A program made the position numbers and the translations under genes. A model generated the notes under the pieces. That model searched no databases and was not told the origin of the DNA. It saw only the letters and a list, made by a program, of their open reading frames with translations. A DNA stretch of 11,510 nt from Pelotomaculum sp. UBA1371 (lineage in GTDB: Bacteria > Bacillota > Desulfotomaculia > Desulfotomaculales > Pelotomaculaceae), in contig DBRJ01000066.1 in NCBI GenBank assembly GCA_002305915.1, forward strand, positions 42,371-53,880, in the 5' to 3' direction. This document shows positions 1-5,461 of the stretch, piece by piece; within the stretch, counting starts at the first letter, position 1, and each line of letters begins with the position of its first letter.

Positions 1-295
1 GGCCAGGTTATGTTTTAAGTTACAAACGCACCGCTCGGCGCACTCTTGCGTTGCCTACCACCATCTTAACATATTTTGCAATAAAAAAGGTTTAAAAAGG
101 AAAAAATTTCGTGTGTAAATATACTTAAGCATAGTAATCCTATCTGCAAACATTCAACAACAAGCGGGTCTGAAAAGCCCGGTATTTAAAAGGGAAAGGA
201 ATAAATTGTGTCGAACAAAGAGAATTAATGGACGGATAGAGCTATGACAAGATAATTATAGAACAAAGGGGTTCCCCGGGGAGAAGCATAAATAA
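1..295. other. Intergenic region upstream of recD2
   Basis: No convincing gene. Bases 1-18 could be the last codons of an upstream plus-strand gene (frame 1 reads five codons and then TAA at 16-18), but five codons cannot be identified. A weak inverted repeat AACGCA (25-30) / TGCGTT (47-52) lacks a T-run. A CGGG/CCCG pair around 166-181 is also too weak to call a terminator. The stretch is AT-rich, and I could not choose a convincing sigma-A promoter for recD2. Confidence 0.5.
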
Positions 296-2464
296 ATGGA
301 AACCATCTACGGATATCTTGAAAGAATTACTTTTGTAAATGAAGAAAATCATTTCACGGTGGCCAGACTTCAGGAAAAAGCCAAGAAGGAACTGACAACC
401 ATTGTGGGCAATCTGGCCGGCATTAATCCGGGTGAATCCTTACGCCTTTTTGGAAAGTGGGTCCACAACGCAAAATACGGAAATCAATTTCAGGTGGAGA
501 AGTATGAAACAGTTGTTCCCGCTACTGTAAACGGTATCGAAAAGTACCTGGGCTCGGGACTGATCAAGGGCATCGGTCCGGTAATGGCCAGGCGGATTGT
601 AAAAACTTTCGGGCTCTCCACCCTTGATGTTATTGAGACAACACCGGATGAACTGGCCAAAGTGGACGGTATTGGGGCCAAACGCATTGAAATGATCACG
701 AAAGCCTGGGAGGAACAAAAGGAAATTAAGGAGATTATGATTTTTCTCCAGAGCAATGGTGTCAGCGCGGCCTATTCAGCCAGGATTTTTAAAAGGTATG
801 GAAAGGCCTCGATTGAAAATGTCAGGGAAAATCCTTACCGGCTGGCGGCTGATATATCAGGTATTGGTTTTATCACTGCCGACCGCATCGCTCAAAATAT
901 GGGCGTTGACCCCAACTCCATCTTGCGGGTCAAGGAGGGAATAATTTATGTCCTCAACGAGTTGACCAACGAGGGCCACGTTTATTATCCCCTGGAAACT
1001 TTACTGGCAAAAGCTGCGGAGATGCTCAAAGTGGATGTTGAATTTACCAAAAGGGCTGCGGCGGAGCTGCTGGAGGAAAGAAGAATTATAAAAGAGGACC
1101 TGCAGGGCCAACCCCCGCTCCAGGCAGTTTATCTCCCCGCATTTTATACCGCCGAAACAAACCTGGCCAGGCTGCTTCTTTGCCTGACCGGAGAGCCTTC
1201 CTCCATCCGTTCCATTGATACGGAAAAGGCAATAGACTGGGTTGCCGCGAAAACCGGCTCAAATCTGGCTGAAAAACAAAAAGAGGCGGTTGTTTTATCT
1301 GCACAGAAAAAGCTCCTGATTATCACCGGTGGCCCGGGTACGGGTAAAACGACCATCATTAAAGCCATCATCCAGATTTTCCGGGCACTGAAACTCCGGA
1401 TCTTGCTGGCCGCGCCCACCGGACGGGCGGCTAAACGTATGCAGGAAGCAACCGGCCATGAGGCTAAAACTATTCACCGGCTGTTGGAATATAGCCCCCG
1501 GAAAGGCGGATTTGAAAAAAATCAGGAATCTCCACTGGAGGCTGATGTGGTCATCCTGGACGAGTCCTCCATGATTGATCTTCTGTTGATGTATCATCTG
1601 GTTAAAGCTGTCCCTTTAAACGCAACTTTAATCCTTGTGGGTGATATTAACCAGCTTCCTTCGGTAGGCCCGGGCAGTGTACTGAAGGACTTGATTGAAT
1701 GCGGGAGGTTCAAAGTGGTTACACTGACTGAAATCTTCAGGCAGGCCCGGGAAAGCCGGATTGTGACCAATGCCCACCTCATTAATAAGGGTATGTTCCC
1801 GGATTTGAAAAAGCCTCCCGACAGGGAATTATCCGATTTTTATTTCATCGAGGAAAACGAGCCGGAAAAAATCATCAAAAAAATTTTGACGCTATGCCTG
1901 AGTAGGATCCCTAAACGTTTTGGCTTCCATCCGGTTCAGGACATCCAGGTTCTAACCCCTATGCACCGTGGAGAACTTGGTGTAATGAATTTAAATCTCA
2001 GGCTTCAGGAATTTCTCAATCCAAATGAGAGCAGGCTGATCAGGGGTAACAAGTCCTTTAAAGTTAACGACAAAGTAATGCAGGTCACAAATAACTATGA
2101 TAAATCTGTTTACAACGGCGATGTAGGGACTATTTCCCGAATTGACCAGGAAGAGCAGGAAGTCCAGGTTAATTTTGAAGGAAGATGTGTAACTTATGAT
2201 TTTTCCGAGTTGGAGGAGCTGGTTTTAGCTTACGCCATCTCCATCCACAAGTCCCAGGGCAGCGAGTACCCGGCCGTGATTATTCCGGTTGTGACGCAGC
2301 ACTATTTGCTCCTTCAAAGGAATCTGATTTATACAGGGCTTACCAGAGGTAAAAAACTTGTTATCCTGATCGGGAGTAAAAGGGCTCTGGCCATTGCAGT
2401 TAAAAATAATAAAACACAAAATCGTTTTACCTGGCTCGATGAAAGGCTGGCTGAGGGAATCTAA
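296..2464 (+). CDS. recD2: RecD2-type ATP-dependent DNA helicase (RecD/TraA family)
   Basis: A 722-residue superfamily 1B 5'-3' DNA helicase of the stand-alone RecD2 type found in bacteria that lack RecBC; the family acts in DNA repair and replication-fork maintenance in the cytoplasm. The N-terminal part carries helix-hairpin-helix-like segments (KGIGPVMA 91-98, VDGIGAKR 123-130, ISGIGFITADRIA 187-199), typical of RecD2 and absent from classical RecD. The helicase core shows Walker A GGPGTGKT (345-352), Walker B DESSM (422-426), motif III GDINQLPSVGPG (449-460) and a C-terminal UvrD_C_2-type motif beginning YAISIHKSQGSEY (from 646). Length matches the family. The ATG at 296 follows a GGGGAG site (278-283) at 12-nt spacing, slightly long but the best start. 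There is no clear promoter, and no strong terminator after the stop. Identity is secure from the motifs. Confidence 0.96.
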   Translation: METIYGYLERITFVNEENHFTVARLQEKAKKELTTIVGNLAGINPGESLRLFGKWVHNAKYGNQFQVEKYETVVPATVNGIEKYLGSGLIKGIGPVMARRIVKTFGLSTLDVIETTPDELAKVDGIGAKRIEMITKAWEEQKEIKEIMIFLQSNGVSAAYSARIFKRYGKASIENVRENPYRLAADISGIGFITADRIAQNMGVDPNSILRVKEGIIYVLNELTNEGHVYYPLETLLAKAAEMLKVDVEFTKRAAAELLEERRIIKEDLQGQPPLQAVYLPAFYTAETNLARLLLCLTGEPSSIRSIDTEKAIDWVAAKTGSNLAEKQKEAVVLSAQKKLLIITGGPGTGKTTIIKAIIQIFRALKLRILLAAPTGRAAKRMQEATGHEAKTIHRLLEYSPRKGGFEKNQESPLEADVVILDESSMIDLLLMYHLVKAVPLNATLILVGDINQLPSVGPGSVLKDLIECGRFKVVTLTEIFRQARESRIVTNAHLINKGMFPDLKKPPDRELSDFYFIEENEPEKIIKKILTLCLSRIPKRFGFHPVQDIQVLTPMHRGELGVMNLNLRLQEFLNPNESRLIRGNKSFKVNDKVMQVTNNYDKSVYNGDVGTISRIDQEEQEVQVNFEGRCVTYDFSELEELVLAYAISIHKSQGSEYPAVIIPVVTQHYLLLQRNLIYTGLTRGKKLVILIGSKRALAIAVKNNKTQNRFTWLDERLAEGI

Positions 2465-2610
2465 ATCAGTAAGAGAACCATCCACTGTCACCGCGTGTTA
2501 TAACGAGAAAGTCCTATCTAGCACACCGTGGTCATCACTCCATGTCACCACCCCAAGAAAAAAATGTAAAATTTTAATTAACTAAAAATTTATAATATTT
2601 TGAAATGTTG

Positions 2611-2640
2611 TTGCCATAATGTTAAATTCGTCCGTATAAT
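2611..2640 (+). promoter_or_regulatory. Sigma-A type promoter for the GNAT-like gene
   Basis: TTGCCA (2611-2616, 5/6 to the -35 consensus) and TATAAT (2635-2640, perfect -10) are separated by 18 bp. Transcription would start near 2647, giving a leader of about 47 nt before the ATG at 2694. This is one of the best-looking promoters in the window. Confidence 0.75.
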
Positions 2641-2693
2641 AAAAGTAAGAACTGGCATTGATAGGAACAATTGACGAAAAGAGGTCGATAAAT

Positions 2694-3146
2694 ATGGTTC
2701 AATTGTCCGAAATGCAGATGTACGAGTTCTTAAGCGGAGGTATGATCGCCACAGTTTATTATTTCTATAAGAAAGGTGTAAAGATTATCGGTTTTGCCGG
2801 TGGCTTCAGCTTTAAAATTAAAGTTTTATCCATCGGACACAACCCGCCAAGAAAAGGTTTCGGTCAGGCCGCGTTAAAATTTTTACGCCCAAGGTACAAA
2901 AAGATTTCTGTAATTGAAATCTACAAGGGAGCCCTGCCTTTCTGGGTCAAAATGAAGGAGCGGGGTTTGGTGGACCACCTGGAGTCAGTAAAAGAGGGTA
3001 AAATGCTCTATCATCTGAAGGAGACGCCGGCTGCGGTTTACCCCCTGAAAAGAGTTATAAGTAAAAATGTCTGGGAGTTTGAGAGTTTCAATATCAATGG
3101 GCACTTAAACGGCAACTACGAGTATGAACCCGTGGCTTACGTCTAA
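2694..3146 (+). CDS. Small GNAT-like (acetyltransferase-type) protein
   Basis: A 150-residue protein with no clear signal peptide or membrane segment. The stretch RKGFGQAALKFL (53-64) resembles the acetyl-CoA-binding motif A of GCN5-related N-acetyltransferases, and ALPFWVKMKERGL (80-92) resembles the motif B 'FW.k.GF' region that follows it. The fold assignment is therefore an inference from two short motifs; the substrate is unknown and it may not be catalytic. I chose ATG 2694 because GAGGT (2681-2685) lies 8 nt upstream. An in-frame TTG at 2658 would add 12 residues but has no ribosome binding site and sits very close to the predicted transcription start. The gene has its own promoter and faces the minus-strand rubrerythrin-like gene tail to tail, so it appears monocistronic. 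The C-terminal 35 residues are rich in N, Y and E and are not recognised. Confidence 0.72.
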   Translation: MVQLSEMQMYEFLSGGMIATVYYFYKKGVKIIGFAGGFSFKIKVLSIGHNPPRKGFGQAALKFLRPRYKKISVIEIYKGALPFWVKMKERGLVDHLESVKEGKMLYHLKETPAAVYPLKRVISKNVWEFESFNINGHLNGNYEYEPVAYV

Positions 3147-3152
3147 ATTGAG

Positions 3153-3186
3153 GAAAAAAAGTTCCCACCCGGGGATAAAGGTGGGA
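3153..3186 (-). terminator. Intrinsic terminator of the rubrerythrin-like gene
   Basis: Read on the minus strand, TCCCACC and GGTGGGA (plus-strand 3163-3169 and 3180-3186) form a 7-bp stem with a 10-nt loop, followed after three bases by a run of seven T (plus-strand A run 3154-3160). It lies about 40 bp past the stop codon at 3226. There is no T-run on the plus-strand side, so it is oriented for the minus-strand gene. Confidence 0.75.
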
Positions 3187-3225
3187 TTAATACTACAACG
3201 AGAATCTATATTTAGGAGGATTTCA

Positions 3226-3759
3226 TTACTTTTCGGCGTCACCGATTCCCGGTTGTGAACGGTAGAAGTCCTCTGATGAGCTGGTGATTGCTCTCTTCAG
3301 CACCAGAAGCCTGTTAATGTGGTGGTTTTCTTCGTCGACCAGAGCCTGTATGGCAAACCTTTCTTCTTCCGGCACGATCTTTTTGAACTGGATATAAAAA
3401 ATTACGGAATCTTTTTCAAAGCCGAGGGCCAGGTCTATGGCATCTACAGGAGAGCAGGTCTTTTCTGCAAGCGCCGCCGCGTTGAGGTCTTTGGTAAAAA
3501 TGTTGCTGTCAATAAGCTCTCGGATATAATTTACATATTCATCGGCGTTATGAGGCTCCGGAAACCCGTAAGAGGCCAGTTTTTTCGCCATTTGCTTAAA
3601 TGTTTCCAGGTGTTGTTTTTCCTCTTTGGCCATAAAAGAAAACAACTCCCTGGCATCTTTATCCTTCGTCTTTTCAGCAAGCGCTTCGTAAAAGGCCATC
3701 CCGTTTTCCTCAACCTTCACAGCAATTTCCGCCAACTCGCTTGGACTAAATGGTAACAT
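3226..3759 (-). CDS. Rubrerythrin-like ferritin-fold diiron protein (no rubredoxin domain)
   Basis: A 177-residue protein of the rubrerythrin/ferritin-like group. It shows the two repeated half-sites of a four-helix diiron bundle: E17 in KVEENGMAFYE and ExxH at E47-H50 in AKEEKQH, then E115 in GFEKDSVIFY and the paired ExxH around E143-H147 in DEENHH. Family members reduce hydrogen peroxide or handle iron in anaerobes. The C-terminal rubredoxin domain with its CxxC pairs is missing (only one cysteine, C102), so electron delivery would need a partner protein; peroxidase activity is inferred only. The ATG at 3759 (minus strand) is preceded by GGAGGG at 3772-3767 with 7-nt spacing; a TTG at 3774 would overlap that site and is rejected. 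It is monocistronic, with its own terminator. Confidence 0.9.
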   Translation of the reverse strand: MLPFSPSELAEIAVKVEENGMAFYEALAEKTKDKDARELFSFMAKEEKQHLETFKQMAKKLASYGFPEPHNADEYVNYIRELIDSNIFTKDLNAAALAEKTCSPVDAIDLALGFEKDSVIFYIQFKKIVPEEERFAIQALVDEENHHINRLLVLKRAITSSSEDFYRSQPGIGDAEK

Positions 3760-3798
3760 TTTAAAACCCTCCAATCCTTTTTTTAGTACTGACTTAAT

Positions 3799-3814
3799 AT
3801 TAATAGATATTAAT
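3799..3814. repeat. AT-rich inverted repeat in the leader of the rubrerythrin-like gene
   Basis: ATTAATA, a 2-nt gap and TATTAAT form a perfect 7-2-7 inverted repeat, 40-55 bp upstream of the start codon. It recalls the general shape of Fur/PerR-family operators but does not match their known consensus, and AT-rich DNA makes such repeats by chance. Regulatory meaning is speculative. Confidence 0.3.
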
Positions 3815-3872
3815 TAATAGGTAGTTAACAAATAATTACAAAATCCTTAAATTTTCAGAATTCCTTTTTGTT

Positions 3873-3902
3873 TTTAGACGCTCGTGCTGTTCGAATTGTC
3901 AA
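3873..3902 (-). promoter_or_regulatory. Candidate promoter of the rubrerythrin-like gene
   Basis: On the minus strand a perfect TTGACA (plus-strand 3902-3897) is followed after 18 bp by TCTAAA (3878-3873, 4/6). Transcription would start near 3866, giving a leader of about 107 nt. The promoter overlaps the start of the plus-strand hairpin region, so divergent transcription could interfere. Confidence 0.45.
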
Positions 3903-3965
3903 GGAGCGAGGCGGCGAGGTATAGGGTTTCAGTACCCGTTCAGTTTAAGAGAGAAACTATCCGGA

Positions 3966-3991
3966 CCCCGTGCGGCAAGCATGGGGTTTTT
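3966..3991 (+). terminator. Terminator-like hairpin inside the candidate RNA
   Basis: CCCCGTG (3966-3972) and CATGGGG (3980-3986) form a 7-bp stem with a 7-nt loop, directly followed by five T (3987-3991). It has the form of an intrinsic terminator, but it also sits inside a larger stem, so it may be a regulated terminator or simply part of the fold. Confidence 0.4.
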
Positions 3992-4031
3992 GATCCGGCA
4001 GGCGAGGTTCCCCCAAGGTCACGGTGCGGCC

Positions 4032-4057
4032 AGTTCCGACACGGAACTTGTATTTTT
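4032..4057 (+). terminator. Intrinsic terminator ending the candidate RNA
   Basis: AGTTCC (4032-4037), a 5-nt loop and GGAACT (4043-4048) form a perfect 6-bp stem followed by a T-rich tract ending in five T (4053-4057). The stem is modest, so termination may be partial. Confidence 0.55.
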
Positions 4058-4076
4058 AGTTTAATTTGGATACAAT
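4048..4076 (+). promoter_or_regulatory. Candidate promoter of the 4131 operon
   Basis: TTGTAT (4048-4053, weak -35) and TACAAT (4071-4076, 5/6 to the -10) are 17 bp apart. A start near 4083 would place the leader hairpin at the very 5' end of the mRNA. The -35 overlaps the terminator just upstream. Confidence 0.45.
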
Positions 4077-4089
4077 GGTAAGGGTTAAA

Positions 4090-4114
4090 ACGCTCCGGCC
4101 CAAGCCGGGAGCGT
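4090..4114 (+). promoter_or_regulatory. Stable leader hairpin just before the ribosome binding site
   Basis: ACGCT/AGCGT and CCGGC/GCCGG stack into an 11-bp-class stem (4090-4099 with 4104-4114) with one bulged G at 4109 and a CCAA loop. There is no T-run, so it is not a terminator. It ends four bases before the GGAGG at 4119-4123, so it may protect the mRNA 5' end or tune translation. Confidence 0.65.
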
Positions 4115-4130
4115 GATTGGAGGTTATATT

Positions 4131-5042
4131 TTGAAGCGGGTGGTAAGCGTCAGCTTGGGTTCAGCCAGGCGTGACCACAGGGTTCAGGTGGAACTCCTGG
4201 GGGAGCCGTTTGAAATAGCCCGGAGGGGCACCGACGGTGATTTTGACAGGGCCGTAGGGCTGTTGAAGGAACTGGACGGCAAGGTGGATGCCATCGGTCT
4301 GGGCGGAATTGATGTCTTTCTTTTTGTCAGGCAAAAACGCTTTGCCATCCAGGATGGCTTAAGGTTGATGGAATCGGTGAAGATTACGCCGGTGGTGGAT
4401 GGAAGCGGCCTAAAAAACACCCTGGAGAGGGAAGTGGTGCGGATTCTGGCCAGGGAAACCAATTTAATTAAAAAAGGCACAAAGGTTTTGATGGTTAGTT
4501 CCGTGGACCGTTTCGGCATGGCTGAAGCGCTGTCCGAATTGGGATGTGACGTCACTTTCGGGGACTTGATTTTTACGGCCGGGATTCCCTATCCCATTAA
4601 GACGGTGGAGGAATTGGAGGAAATCGCCAACAAAATCCTACCTGAAATAGCCAAAATGCCCTTTCATATGATTTATCCAACCGGTAAAAAGCAGGAAAGC
4701 CAGGACGAGGCCAAAGTGCAGAAGTTTGCCGGTTATTATCAAGACGCCGAAGTGATTGCGGGGGATTTCCACCTGATCAGGCGCTTTATGCCCTCCGGCC
4801 TGAAAGGGCAGACTATCCTCACCAACACCACCACCCCTGACGATATCGGTTTTCTCAAGGAAAAAGGCGCTGGAACCCTGGTAACCACAACTCCTGAATA
4901 CGAAGGAAGATCCTTCGGCACCAACGTAATGGAAGCCGCTCTGGTGGCCGTCCTGGGTAAGCCCTGGGCAGAAGTTACCCCGGAAGACTATTTGGATTTG
5001 CTCGAAAGGTTAAATTTCCGCCCGCGAGTTTTAAACCTATAA
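4131..5042 (+). CDS. Conserved protein of the family commonly labelled quinate 5-dehydrogenase
   Basis: A 303-residue cytoplasmic protein. I recognise it as the Firmicutes family that genome projects often name quinate 5-dehydrogenase; I know of no experimental proof for that activity. Conserved-looking stretches are SVSLGSARRDHRV (6-18), RRGTDGDFDRA (31-41), VDAIGLGGID (52-61) and TPVVDGSGLKNTLER (86-100). Residues 118-145 (KVLMV...VTFGD) look like a Rossmann strand-helix-strand, but the usual glycine-rich loop is replaced by SSVDRFG. TILTNTTTPDDI (228-239) is reminiscent of the 'NaTp' region of shikimate/quinate dehydrogenases. The TTG at 4131 has GGAGG (4119-4123) 7 nt upstream and gives the N-terminus MKRVVSVSLGS. 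A GTG at 4113 would lie inside the leader hairpin and is rejected. It is followed after 65 bp by the SCP2 gene, probably in one operon. Confidence 0.82.
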   Translation: MKRVVSVSLGSARRDHRVQVELLGEPFEIARRGTDGDFDRAVGLLKELDGKVDAIGLGGIDVFLFVRQKRFAIQDGLRLMESVKITPVVDGSGLKNTLEREVVRILARETNLIKKGTKVLMVSSVDRFGMAEALSELGCDVTFGDLIFTAGIPYPIKTVEELEEIANKILPEIAKMPFHMIYPTGKKQESQDEAKVQKFAGYYQDAEVIAGDFHLIRRFMPSGLKGQTILTNTTTPDDIGFLKEKGAGTLVTTTPEYEGRSFGTNVMEAALVAVLGKPWAEVTPEDYLDLLERLNFRPRVLNL

Positions 5043-5107
5043 GTTTAATTGGTTGATTACGTATGGGAACAGAAACCTTTTCAGATGCCATCCAAGGAGG
5101 TGGAAGA

Positions 5108-5461
5108 ATGGCCACACATGAAGAAATTACGGAAAGCCTGATGGTATTCACCGAAAATTACAATAAAAATGAACGTTTAAAAATTATGAACAAGGACTGG
5201 AACCGGATCGTTGTGGTTCAAGCTACTGACGTGGAGTCCCTGCATACGCTGACCCTGCTGGACGGCGTTGTATCTCTAAAAGAAGGAAAATCAAACGATC
5301 CAGACCTGACCGTGATTTCCGACAGCGAGACCCTGGCAGATATATTCTACGGTGACATTACTCCAACCGAGCCGTACAATAACGGTTCGCTGAGGATCAT
5401 TGGGTCTGAGGATGATATCATCCGCCTTGATTTTATATCCCTGATGATCTGGGGTGAATAG
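5108..5461 (+). CDS. SCP2 sterol-transfer-domain protein
   Basis: A 117-residue protein made almost entirely of an SCP2-like fold. Residues 51-116 give the family pattern: LDGVVSLKEG, then DLTVISDSETLADIFYGDITP, then GSLRIIGSEDDIIRL. SCP2 folds form a hydrophobic pocket for lipids or other apolar ligands; bacterial stand-alone members have no settled function, and the ligand here is unknown. ATG 5108 has a near-perfect AGGAGG (5095-5100) 7 nt upstream. A start at 5063 would lie upstream of that site and is rejected. Its stop codon lies inside the first codons of the permease gene (8-bp overlap), which implies translational coupling. No signal peptide or membrane segment, so probably cytoplasmic or peripheral to the membrane. 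Confidence 0.85.
   Translation: MATHEEITESLMVFTENYNKNERLKIMNKDWNRIVVVQATDVESLHTLTLLDGVVSLKEGKSNDPDLTVISDSETLADIFYGDITPTEPYNNGSLRIIGSEDDIIRLDFISLMIWGE

Larger units (their letters stand above)
3860..4057 (+). ncRNA. Candidate structured RNA or leader RNA, class not recognised
   Basis: A GC-rich segment inside AT-rich DNA with a chain of hairpins: CGCTC/GAGCG (3879-3883 / 3904-3908); GGGT/ACCC (3924-3927 / 3934-3937); AGTTT/AAACT (3942-3946 / 3954-3958); and a long stem made of CCGGA/TCCGG (3961-3965 / 3994-3998) around CCCCGTG/CATGGGG (3966-3972 / 3980-3986, one G-U pair). It ends in AGTTCC/GGAACT (4032-4037 / 4043-4048) followed by a T-rich tract. A weak promoter, TTAACA (3825-3830) and TAAATT (3848-3853) with a 17-bp spacer, would start it near 3860. 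No known riboswitch signature was found (T-box, SAM, cobalamin, TPP, c-di-GMP, lysine, M-box considered). It could be a free small RNA, a leader of the 4131 gene, or chance structure. The 65-codon open frame at 3884-4081 has no ribosome binding site. Confidence 0.4.

Noticed and set aside
209..215. TGTCGAA, matching a Spo0A box core, upstream of recD2
   Set aside because: A single 7-bp match is expected by chance in a window of this size, and recD2 is not a known Spo0A target.
2394..2585. 63-codon open frame overlapping the end of recD2
   Set aside because: No ribosome binding site; overlaps a certain gene and has no family features.
3214..3220. AGGAGGA on the plus strand just after the rubrerythrin-like gene
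   Set aside because: No ATG, GTG or TTG at a suitable distance opens a believable frame.
3319..3756. 145-codon open frame opposite the rubrerythrin-like gene
   Set aside because: It is a shadow of the well-supported minus-strand gene, with no start signal.
3884..4081. 65-codon open frame starting with GTG in the 3860-4057 segment
   Set aside because: No ribosome binding site, it runs through hairpins and a terminator, and the protein is unlike any family.
4113..4130. Upstream GTG start for the 4131 gene
   Set aside because: It would begin inside the leader hairpin and encode the ribosome binding site as protein; TTG 4131 has the correct spacing.
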